Position numbers and translations under genes: made by a program
The notes under the pieces: model-generated
Databases searched by the model: none
What the model saw: only the letters and a program-made list of their open reading frames with translations
Told to the model about the DNA's origin: nothing
In this document: positions 20,501 to 28,500 of the stretch, in pieces
Numbering within the stretch: position 1 is the stretch's first letter
How the letters are laid out: every line of letters begins with the position of its first letter
NCBI GenBank assembly: GCA_902784065.1
Contig: CACZTJ010000006.1
Span: forward strand, 1 to 40,428
Length of the DNA: 40,428 nucleotides
Direction of reading: 5' to 3'
Origin: an uncultured Prevotellaceae bacterium
GTDB taxonomy: Bacteria > Bacteroidota > Bacteroidia > Bacteroidales > Bacteroidaceae

Positions 20501-23500
20501 TCTCTCAGGTGCTGAGCATTGGAGGCAATGTGGGAGCATTGGATAATTTCTTCTCTCTCGGTGGTGACTCCATCAAGTCTATCCGCTTGGTCAGCATGCT
20601 AAGGCAGAAAGGTCTCTCACTGACCGTTGCTGACGTCATGAAGGGTAAGACTGTCAGGGCTATTGCTGCTATGGCAAAGAATAATGTGGATGATACCATC
20701 TCCCAGGAAGTGGTAACAGGTGAAATCCTGCCAGGTGCCGTCCAGCGCTATTACCTTAATCTGAACCAGCCTCATCCTGAACATTATAACCAGAGTGTGG
20801 CTGTGGAATCAAAAACGCCTCTCAATATAGAGGTGTTGCGTAAGAGTCTGGATGCTATTGCCATACACCATGACATGCTTCGCATGAGAACTGAGAATGG
20901 AAAGTTGTACATCAACGACACAGATCAAAAACTGTATGATTTCTCCGAACTTACCATAAGCAGTAAAGACGATATTACACCTCATGCGAGCACACTTCAT
21001 GCTTCTATCGATCTTCAGCACGGGCCTGTCATGAAGGTAGGCGTTTATCATCTTCCCACTAGCGATGTGCTTGTACTGATCTGCCATCACATGGCGGTTG
21101 ACGGTGTGTCATGGCGCATCATCACTGAGGATTTAATTACAGCTTACAACCAACTGACAGCAGGTAAGGATATCTCTCTGCCCAAGAAGACCCATTCGTT
21201 CAAGTACTATACAGAAGCTATTCACCGCTATCGCGACAGTTACAAACTCAGTTTAGAGAAGACATATTGGGAAAACGTACAGAAAAAGATGCTCCAACTG
21301 CCTCAAGGAGGTAGCACTACAGACCATATCCGCAACTTCAATCTGCAGTATAGCCATGCTTGTCTGAAGCATCTTCTTACCGATGCTCACAAAGCATACA
21401 ACACGACGGAGAACGATCTTTTAATAACAGCTTTCCTTAATAGCTACCGTCAAGTAACAGGCAATGATAGTGCTAGCCTGATGATGGAAGGTCATGGGCG
21501 TGAACCTATTCACGAACCATTAGTCACCGACCGTACCGTTGGATGGTTTACCTCCATGTATCCTGTTGTCGTCGAAGGCATCAACGGTGACATACGTCAT
21601 GACATCCGTCTGGTGAAAGAAACGTTCCGTGCAGTACCAAACAAGGGACTTGGCTATGGAATTTTACAGTATATCCCGTCTGCTGAAGGTGATGCCAACC
21701 TACGCGCTGACCTGACAGAATGCCTGGGATTCAACTATCTGGGCGACGTGAAGAGCAATGATGCGATGAACGGATTCAGTATTGCCAGCGATGTCAATAC
21801 TGGTATTTCTGCCAACAAGGATGGACTGACCAGCGTGACCTACATGATTAACTGTACCATCATTGAAGGCGTTTTCGGCATCAATGTTGATTACGACACA
21901 ACGATCTATACCGAAGAGCAGGCCCATGCCATCGCTGAGGGCTTCTGCAAGCAACTCGAGGCCATCGTTGATCACACCCTTTCAATTGCTGCACCTGAAC
22001 CGACAGCCTCTGACCTGGGTGCTCAGGGATGGACTGACAACCAGTTTGAATCGCTGAAGGCTGAATATGCCGAGCGCGGAGAAACCATTCAACGTGTTTA
22101 CCCGCTTACTCCCATGCAAGAAGGTATCCTACTTGAGTATATGTCGGATCCAAAGACCTCAGCATATGTACTCGTCAACCGGTACGAGACGAATATCCTG
22201 CCGACAGCCGAACAAGTGCGCTATGCCCTTGATGTTCTCGCTGCCAAGCATGAGGTTTTCCGCACATCAATCATCTATCGCGGAGTGGATACCCCTTGTC
22301 AGGCAATTATAGATCGTAAACTGGGACTGCGATATATCGACATCTCAGGCGAAAGTGACATCTATGCAGCCTCAATGCGCATTCACAAAGAGGAACTTGC
22401 AGCCACCTTCGACCTTCAGTCATCACCTCTTTACAGAATTGTTGTACTGAAAACATCTGAGACGTCATGTCATATCCTACTCGTCACTCACCATATTATC
22501 ATTGATGGTTGGTGCCAGCCAATTTATTTCAAGGATTTCTTGACGGCTCTTCAACAGGCAATGACCGGAAACACCGAACCTATCGTTCCTGGTATCGCTG
22601 GAAGATATGAAGAGGCTGTTCGTGACATGCTCTGCTTTGACAAGAAGAGCGCCTTTAAATATTGGAGGGAGTTGCTGTCTGATTATACAGAAAAAGCTAT
22701 TATTCCTTATTCCTATAAGCCTGTGCCAGAATCCCCACGCAAGGCACAGACACTGGGACTTAACATCGAACCTGCTGTGATGGGGCAACTACAAGAACTC
22801 TGTAGTAAACACGAAGTGACCATGAACACCATCATGGAATATGTATGGGGTATGGTTTTACAGGTTTATAACAACCATTCTGATGCCATATTCGGAAAGG
22901 TTGTCTCTGGTCGTAATCATGGTGATGTAGCAGATCTTGTAGGTCTTTTCATCAATTCGATACCTGTGCGTGTTAAGACTGATGATACTATGACTGTGCT
23001 CGATGTACTGCATGCCCTTCAAAAGCAAGCGGCCGATAGTGCTGTGTACGACTACTGTTCTTTGGCCGAGATACAGCAACAGTCATCACTCCGAGGTAAT
23101 CTCTTACAGAGTACTCTCATCTTCGAGAACTATGCAGGTAAAGAGGATCTGAACGAAATAGGAGAAAAGTTGCATATCAAGTCTTTACAGACGGAAGAGG
23201 AGATCTTCAACGAGCTGCGTGTTGTGGTTGTCCTTGATGACAAGGCTGGTACGATGAGTATTCACATCATGTATGATGGCAATTTGTATGCTGAGAGTCG
23301 TATGCAGACCGTCGTTTCCACCCTGCAGTATATACTGACAAGCCTGCCTGATAATATCAATACGAAGGTATCGGAGTGTCCGCTGATGTCTGACTCCGAC
23401 AAGGCTGCAGTCATTAAACTCTCGAAGGGTAAAGATATGCCGTTCGACTACTCAAAGACTTATCTCGACCATTTTGTCGCTAAGGCTCATGAGGTGCCCG

Positions 23501-25332
23501 AGAATCTGGCTGTAGATGATGATACTCGTCAACTGACATACGCCGAGCTTGACCACCAGTCCGATCTCGTAGCCCACAAGCTTGTTGACATGGGTGTACG
23601 TAAGCAGAACTTCATTGGTGTCATGATTGAGCGAAGTGTCGATTTCCCTGTCTGCGTGTTCGGTATTCATAAAGCAGGGGCTGCTTACCTGCCACTCGAT
23701 CTGGAATATCCGAACGAGCGCCTCTCCTACATGCTTTCCGACAGCGAGGCACCCCTCGTCATCACCACACACCAAGTATTGCAGGAAAAACTGCAATTGG
23801 GTGGTTTTGAACGGTTGCAGACCCTGCTCGACCAAGGAAAGGTGCTCTTCGTTGATGATATCGACTGGCATGAGACATGCAAGCCCATTAACCTCTGTAC
23901 ACCTGATTGCTATACTTATATCATCTATACATCAGGTTCTACTGGTAAGCCTAAGGGTGTGGTTTTGCATCATCTTGGACTGATGAGCTATATCCTCTCA
24001 ACCACAGAGGAGAATGGTCTGACAGCAGCCGATCGTATCAGTAGTCACCGTTCGTTCAGCTTTGACAGCCATATTGAGGATCTCTATGCTATATTGCTGC
24101 TGGGTGGTAGTTTGCACATTATGCCATCGGCTATCCGCAAAGATCTGCCGTCTGTTTACGATTTCGTAGTGCGTCATCGTATTACGGGTGGTGGATACAC
24201 AACATCAATAGCAGCTCTGCTTGCCAACAATTTCGATATGCCCGTACGCTATATCAGTGCCATTGGTGAGAAATTGGCAGGAGTGGTATCAGGTGATGCA
24301 CAGATTCTGAACTATTACGGACCTACAGAGTGTACTGACCACATCAGTATGTTCCCGATGCAGAAGGGTGTAGAGTATTCCGATATCCCCATCGGTCACG
24401 TGGTAGCCAACAGTTGGTGTTTTATTGTGGACAGATACGGACGCCTGGTACCTCATGGTGCTGTAGGAGAGCTTTGCATAGCTGGTATTCAAGTGGGTGT
24501 AGGCTACTGGCATTTGCCCGAGCAGACTGCCAAGGTATTTGGTGACTGTCCATTTGTAGAGCAGAACATCAACGGTACAAAGGTACGCATGTATCATACG
24601 GGTGACCTGGCACGTTACGACGACGATTGTCAGTTGGTATGTCTGGGTCGTATGGACGGTCAGGTAAAAGTGCGTGGCTATCGTGTGGAACTGGGTGAGA
24701 TTGAGAGTGTAACTATGGCAACAGACGGACTGCACGAAGTGGCCGCTGCCGTGAAGGTGCTGAATGGCACAGCCATGATTGTACTCTACTACACAGTGAC
24801 CAATGATGCGGTAACCGAAGCAGACATCACAAAGGTGGTGGAAGATTCTGCACTGGCCGACTATATGTATCCTTCCGTTTATATGAAACTTGACGAGATG
24901 CCTCGTCTGCCGAATGGTAAAATCAATCGAAAGGCACTTCCTGAACCTACCGTTAAGGAGGAGGAGTATATTGCTCCAGCAACTGAAACAGAGGAGAAAC
25001 TGGCTACAGGTATTCAGGATATGCTCAGGATGGAGAAAATCAGCATGACGGCCAACTTGCTCTCGCTGGGTCTGACTTCACTGCATGCTATGCGTGTCTC
25101 AATGGCTGCTAGTCAGGGAATGAATGCGAAGGTGACGGTGGCTGACATCATGAGGACACCTACTATCCGACAGATTGCAGAACTGGTGGAGAAAGCCAAG
25201 AACAGTGCTTCAGGTAACAACGCGCTCTTTAAGAAGCGCGAAACTGACGGTAGCCATGACGCTTCTCCGAAGTCAGGTAATCCATTGACGGCAAAACAAA
25301 ATCCATTAAAGAAAAATCCATTAAAAAAATAA
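14344..25332 (+). CDS. Non-ribosomal peptide synthetase 2: dock-C-A-PCP / C-A-PCP-E / C-A-PCP plus tail (modules 3-5)
   Basis: 3662 residues. Order: tandem DGYFRD repeats (1-77); C (HHIVIDG at 209); A (near 671, pocket start D721); PCP GLSS, S1058; C (HHLISDG at 1235); A (near 1700, D1745); PCP GGDS, S2076; E (HHMAVDGVSW at 2248, EGHGRE, DRTVGWFTS, FNYLG); C of D-L-accepting look (PLTPMQEG, HHIIIDGW at 2716); A (near 3196, D3241); PCP GLTS, S3579; tail 3620-3662. The A10 lysines are present (GKTNYK, GKVNTK, GKINRK). Predicted stereochemistry is L-3, D-4, L-5. Pocket residues by eye are DMKNVSTVS(K), DAESIITVD(K) and DSEGIAYDH(K). The first A domain is clearly different from the other six in the cluster (FDMSLKEF and NGTCSRIQSYL regions). 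Its leading C domain is of the L-accepting look, which fits a junction with the non-epimerised residue 2 of NRPS 1. The start lies 15 bp after the NRPS 1 stop. Confidence 0.95.
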   Translation: MTKTEQNIANLYETLISDGYFRDDNGNLNMSVEQFGDNLRKEKIAKTFYANLLDDGYFRDGEEILLSEEDFLKRVGAIKEKRAYYPLSSNQMGLYFDWEMNPETTQYNTPSLKKYPKEKIDADRLCQAIQAAFNAHPFLATTFGVKDDEIVQIPHENTQLEVVRLVLDSEPDIAYFQSKVRPFNLQEDCLCRAEIIETPQYIYLFTDIHHIVIDGLSVLIFNQAIGKAYMGEEPETEALDFYDFAVSEEELSSSNAYQEAEQYFDGLLGGIESVVYPHSSTLDNGNTQNVELRTTIDGAAIDSFCEKTDVSENAFYMAAFFQVLHRVTREDSVFISTINNGRNRAELMNTIGMFVKTLPIVSSLPEKNAGNIDVVEYATQFQQQYLNAVQRDFYPFSDIVKRHGIHPDMMYVFQDVAGATNLREDEKVPTDEYEQIDLTLDTAKVPLKLSVITHAGGKKTFELNYDAALYNEADMQQLLDMVIAASLSLCEAKTLSDVSMLPESQREQVESFRQTAQADVPLKLHHQPIEKNAIDIPDTVALIAKDCTLTFKQFNEEANRIAHALIKRGVKRGDRVVLLLPRTSAVIVSMFGVSKTGAAYIPCDPAYPTDRIQLIMTDSEAQYVITTKDHLDNYDAEKVIDIDDIYKNEAYSTENPNVEISPDDLAYLIYTSGSTGKPKGVMLRHIGITNYLYNHPANVHIAGLKRLSVKTYVSITTLSFDMSLKEFAGSLYNGITTVLADEQEVIDPVLLARLMLKTGAEAINGTCSRIQSYLELPEFCEAVRHCKMVWSGGEMYPLSLLEKLQSLGVEIINTYGPTEITVSSNIANLTHASRVTVGRPLLNYIEYIVDPFDQEVPVGVPGELLIGGPGVALGYNNLPEMTAERFVEYKGNRVYRSGDLARWTPDGEVEILGRIDNQVKISGFRVELGEIETQAENIAGVQKAIAVVKKISGMDHLILYYTVAEGTSIEDTDVETALKNTSLAEYMIPDIYMRLETIPLTPNGKTNYKALPEPALKAEEIVMPRNEQEQKMWDIISELLGTTAFGVETNLVTVGLSSIAAIRLSAIFSRNDIRLSTRDIMRTPVISALVKKAGSAGEQEEQPLKPHAIREWYPLSETQKGMYYDCITHPDAILYNIPSVSTFVDIDRERLLKAVKVVFEAHPYLNCRLREHDGEVMQYRDDTLSPIINEVTLDTRPDAAFFQSQLRPFDVMNEPLYRFTLYHYKNETSLLTDFHHLISDGTSNQVLAFDLKKAYDGQPLEKEQYTAYDRSIDENELFHSERGKEAEAYFDQIFEDVTPTVYPHSTSLDGGKVYDTITTDIQSDAINDYCKRHLLLPSSFFMTVLHAVLHRLTREDKTLIHFISNGRSELKLANFFGVFVKTLPSVCADFKRPMAELVKAVNEQMRDTIDNDFYPFSEMVSRYNISVNIIYNYFVDLETDIVLDKQAGVYGNLNWDTAKNPLSVTILTNDKGDYQCFLEYDATLYNRRDMEILSKAFKTFAESCVSDSFADTTSVPLISASETDVIIRQAQGKRMEYPATDTFVSLFLSQAVQYPTTIAVSDGNSTYTYKELDTLSNALAKKLLDIVGENNGQRPFMSIMLGYEKDFVVAALGVERAGYAYVPLDYDYPNERLLYMLEDSESQVLITSHAILNEKTSDGDKFEAKNIIFIDDFLNEASSLASSSPINLATPDGLAYMIYTSGSTGKPKGVMISHRAKANFMHFISKEWGHNSKSRIFCHSSFSFDASIEDLYPVLTVGGTLYIVPQEARRDMDLLQQFIVSNGITGGSFTTQFGQMLLLQYPDLPVKYIVIGGEKMTVVPQCNCRLINTYGPTEFTVDSTFYEVEKGREYKNIPIGRPLYNLAGYVVDKYGHLMPQGVPGELCLAGPQIANGYWHREDLTREKFTNVLFTSDKVYHTGDLVRYNEDGDIEYLGRIDNQVKLRGFRIELGEIETLISKYDGITMVSVQVKEVGGVQHLVAYYSANTEIDKAALEASLAESLTDYMVPEVYMQLDSMPLTPNGKVNTKALPEPEIAMTEYVEPEGVKEPIVAECISQVLSIGGNVGALDNFFSLGGDSIKSIRLVSMLRQKGLSLTVADVMKGKTVRAIAAMAKNNVDDTISQEVVTGEILPGAVQRYYLNLNQPHPEHYNQSVAVESKTPLNIEVLRKSLDAIAIHHDMLRMRTENGKLYINDTDQKLYDFSELTISSKDDITPHASTLHASIDLQHGPVMKVGVYHLPTSDVLVLICHHMAVDGVSWRIITEDLITAYNQLTAGKDISLPKKTHSFKYYTEAIHRYRDSYKLSLEKTYWENVQKKMLQLPQGGSTTDHIRNFNLQYSHACLKHLLTDAHKAYNTTENDLLITAFLNSYRQVTGNDSASLMMEGHGREPIHEPLVTDRTVGWFTSMYPVVVEGINGDIRHDIRLVKETFRAVPNKGLGYGILQYIPSAEGDANLRADLTECLGFNYLGDVKSNDAMNGFSIASDVNTGISANKDGLTSVTYMINCTIIEGVFGINVDYDTTIYTEEQAHAIAEGFCKQLEAIVDHTLSIAAPEPTASDLGAQGWTDNQFESLKAEYAERGETIQRVYPLTPMQEGILLEYMSDPKTSAYVLVNRYETNILPTAEQVRYALDVLAAKHEVFRTSIIYRGVDTPCQAIIDRKLGLRYIDISGESDIYAASMRIHKEELAATFDLQSSPLYRIVVLKTSETSCHILLVTHHIIIDGWCQPIYFKDFLTALQQAMTGNTEPIVPGIAGRYEEAVRDMLCFDKKSAFKYWRELLSDYTEKAIIPYSYKPVPESPRKAQTLGLNIEPAVMGQLQELCSKHEVTMNTIMEYVWGMVLQVYNNHSDAIFGKVVSGRNHGDVADLVGLFINSIPVRVKTDDTMTVLDVLHALQKQAADSAVYDYCSLAEIQQQSSLRGNLLQSTLIFENYAGKEDLNEIGEKLHIKSLQTEEEIFNELRVVVVLDDKAGTMSIHIMYDGNLYAESRMQTVVSTLQYILTSLPDNINTKVSECPLMSDSDKAAVIKLSKGKDMPFDYSKTYLDHFVAKAHEVPENLAVDDDTRQLTYAELDHQSDLVAHKLVDMGVRKQNFIGVMIERSVDFPVCVFGIHKAGAAYLPLDLEYPNERLSYMLSDSEAPLVITTHQVLQEKLQLGGFERLQTLLDQGKVLFVDDIDWHETCKPINLCTPDCYTYIIYTSGSTGKPKGVVLHHLGLMSYILSTTEENGLTAADRISSHRSFSFDSHIEDLYAILLLGGSLHIMPSAIRKDLPSVYDFVVRHRITGGGYTTSIAALLANNFDMPVRYISAIGEKLAGVVSGDAQILNYYGPTECTDHISMFPMQKGVEYSDIPIGHVVANSWCFIVDRYGRLVPHGAVGELCIAGIQVGVGYWHLPEQTAKVFGDCPFVEQNINGTKVRMYHTGDLARYDDDCQLVCLGRMDGQVKVRGYRVELGEIESVTMATDGLHEVAAAVKVLNGTAMIVLYYTVTNDAVTEADITKVVEDSALADYMYPSVYMKLDEMPRLPNGKINRKALPEPTVKEEEYIAPATETEEKLATGIQDMLRMEKISMTANLLSLGLTSLHAMRVSMAASQGMNAKVTVADIMRTPTIRQIAELVEKAKNSASGNNALFKKRETDGSHDASPKSGNPLTAKQNPLKKNPLKK
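25279..25329 (+). repeat. C-terminal NPLxxK repeat tail of NRPS 2, candidate donor docking peptide
   Basis: Residues 3646-3662 encode NPLTAKQ, NPLKK, NPLKK from repeated aatccatta-type units. Upstream is LFKKR at 3628-3632, again 49 residues after the carrier serine (S3579), as in NRPS 1. The tail is basic and low-complexity, so it is probably unstructured. It differs from the NRPS 1 tail in using NPL rather than DPF. Confidence 0.78.
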
Positions 25333-25336
25333 CATC

Positions 25337-25570
25337 ATGACAGAATTACAGCAAAACAGAAGAACTCTCTATGATAACCTGTTGAATGACGGTTATTTCA
25401 AAGATGAAGATGGCAATATCAATTTCCCATATGAGGAATTCGATGAGAGTCTTGATGATAATGAGAATATAGTAACGTTGTATCGCAACCTGCTAGACGA
25501 TGGGTATTTTCGCGATGAAGACGGCGAGATTAACTTTAGCGAGGCAGACTTTCTGGCAATGCTCGGACGG
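25337..25570 (+). repeat. N-terminal tandem DGYF(K/R)D repeats of NRPS 3, candidate acceptor docking domain
   Basis: Two 37-residue units: DGYFKDEDGNINF at 18-30 and DGYFRDEDGEINF at 55-67, each preceded by LYxNLL and followed by an (E/D)xxF helix-like stretch. Spacing matches NRPS 2 exactly, and the DNA repeats with a 111-bp period. The block is strongly acidic (DESLDDNEN between the units), complementary in charge to the lysine-rich tail of NRPS 2. Confidence 0.78.
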
Positions 25571-28500
25571 AAGCACGAGATACGTACCTACTATCCGCTG
25601 ACTGGCAACCAGTTGGGCATTTATGCTGACTGGGAGATGAATCGTGATACAACACAATATAATATTCCGACACTTACCCGCTATACAGGTGTGGAGGTAG
25701 GACGCCTCGTGGAGGCTCTTCGTCGGGTAGTTGATGCCCATCCGTATCTGAAGATGCGGCTGGCAGAGACACCTGATGGTGTAATGCAGCAGCGTAGGGA
25801 CGATGCTGAAACGAAGATAGAGGTGAGAAAGTTACAGGTGGATCCTGGAAAGGAATATTTCCAAGCGTTGGTACAACCCTTCGATCTATTCAATGACGAT
25901 CTCTACCGCATCGTGGTAGTTGAGACACCTTCAGCAGTGTACTTCTGGAAAGACATGCACCACATTCTTTTTGATGGTGGATCGATGGGTATATTTAATG
26001 CCCAGCTCCGCGAAGCATATGCAGGCGGAGACATACAGTCCGAGAGCTACACCGCATACGACTTTGCACTGGAAGAAGAAGAACGTCAGCAAGGTGATAA
26101 GTATGCTGAGGCGGAAGCTTATTTTGACAAGATGCTGGAAGGACGAACTGCCACAGCTTATCCTTCGTCATCGGAAGTAGAAACGTCAGCGACCCAAAGT
26201 GGAACGCTGCACAAGCAGTTGAACGCGAGTGTGAGTGAATATTGTCGCCAGTATGCCATTACACCTAACAGTTTCTTCATGGCTGCCCTGTCGCTGCTCA
26301 TGCACAAGGTGACACGTGAGGATGACATCATGTATACAACAGTGTCACACGGTCGTAACACGATGGAGATGATGGATATTATGGGTATGTTTGTAAAGAC
26401 ATTGCCCGTAACCAGCAGCATGGAAGGAAAGCAGGCACAGGAAGAACGCTTCTCTGTGTTCGCAGGAAAAGTGCACCGCCAGTATGTTGACGTGGTAGAG
26501 CGCGACTTTTATCCGTTCACTACGATGGTGGAGCGCCACGGCGTACGCCCGGAATTACTCTTTGCTTATCAAGACGGTTCATATAGCTCGGATGAGAAGG
26601 CGACAGACAATGGTGTGAAAGCAGAGAGGATTCCACTTGCCCTTGACACGACCAAGACTAACATCACGATAGAGATAGAGGCACTGGGTAACGACAGTTA
26701 TGTGCTGGATATTGAGTATGATACCAACAGATATGGGGCTACAGATATGCAACGACTGCTCAATGCATACGCCACAATTATCAAACAGGTGTGCAAGCAG
26801 GATATGGCAGTTGGAGATATCGAATTAGTAGGTATGCACGAAAAGGAGATGTTGAAGGCTCTGGGCTGTGGAGAGAGTTTAGACTATGACTTCACGAACA
26901 CCATGGTTGACATACTCCAGAAGCAGGCTGCACTAACCCCTAAGGCAACAGCGATTGTCTACAAAGACCACCAACTGACATATGCAGAAGTGGATACCCT
27001 CACAAGTCGTCTCGCCCATCAACTCCAAAAATGCGGTGTGGGCAGAGGGAAAGCTGTAGGTGTTATGATTGAACGCTCTGAACTGATGCTTGTCTATCCG
27101 ATGGCGATCATGAAGGCAGGGGGAGCCTATATGCCACTTGACCCCCATTTCCCCGAGGAGCGACTTGCATTCATGTGTGAAGATGCAGGCGTAAAGCTTA
27201 TTCTCTCAGAGGGTAATCTGGTGAAGAATGTTATGCCGTCATTTACTGGAGACGTCATCGTTTCGAGCGAACTGCAACAGTTACCTGAGCTGTCGAAGCC
27301 GTTAGTGGTGGAAACAAAGGCGGACGATGCTGCCGTTATTCTCTTCACCTCAGGATCAACAGGTAAACCCAAGGGGGTTGTGTTGGAGCATCACGGAGTA
27401 GTTAATTTTGCACATTGGTATGCCAAAGAGATGAAGATGGACCAGACAAGCAAGAGTGTGGGTTATGCCAATTTTGGCTTTGATGCCCACATGATTGACA
27501 TTTATCCAACTCTCCTTGTAGGCGGAACGGTACACATCCTGCCAGAGGAACTGCGTATGGACTTGGTGGCAATGAACGAATATATCGAGACTAATGGACT
27601 GACTACGGCGTTCTTTACCACGCAGATTGGATGTCAAATGGTCAGTCTCTTCGACAATCCTTGTCTGAAGAGTGTGTCCACGGGTGGTGAAAAGATGCCG
27701 CCAGTAAAAAAGCCTGCCTACGATTTCTATAATGTGTATGGACCAACTGAATGTTCACTCTTTTCTACCTATTACAAAATTGAGGAGGAATATTTCGATG
27801 CAGATAAGTCGGTGATTGGTAAGCCACTTGATAATTACCAACTCTATGTAGTCGACAAGAATCTGCACCTCGTACCCCGCGGTGTGCCAGGCGAACTGGT
27901 GATTGCCGGCATCGGTGTAGGACGTGAATACCTCAACCGGCCAGAGATTACGTCAGAGAAATTTATTGAGGTTGATGGACAGAAAGCCTATCGATCAGGT
28001 GACTTGGTACGCTGGACCGAGGATGGCAATATTCAATTCCTTGGCCGTATCGATAATCAGGTGAAACTGCGCGGTCTTCGCATCGAGCTTGGCGAAGTAG
28101 AAGCTGTTGTTGCAAAATACGACGGTATACGCCAAGTAGTAGTGGATGTCAAGGAGGTCAACGGTGTACAGCACCTCTGCTGTTACTATGTGTCAGACAT
28201 GACAATAGACGAGGATGCACTGAAAGCTTATCTGGGCGAGAACCTTACGGAATTTATGGTACCCACTCAGTACATGCAGTTAGAGGCACTGCCACTGACT
28301 CCCAATGGTAAGGTGAATCGCAAGGTACTCCCAATGCCTGTCATCGAGAATGACGTGGAATATATTGAACCCTCGACTGATACCGAGAAGATTGTCGCGC
28401 AATATTTTGCTAACGTGCTCAACCTGTCGACACCTGTGAGTGTACTGGATAACTTCTTCTCACTCGGCGGTGATTCCATCAAAGCCATCCGACTGGTAAG

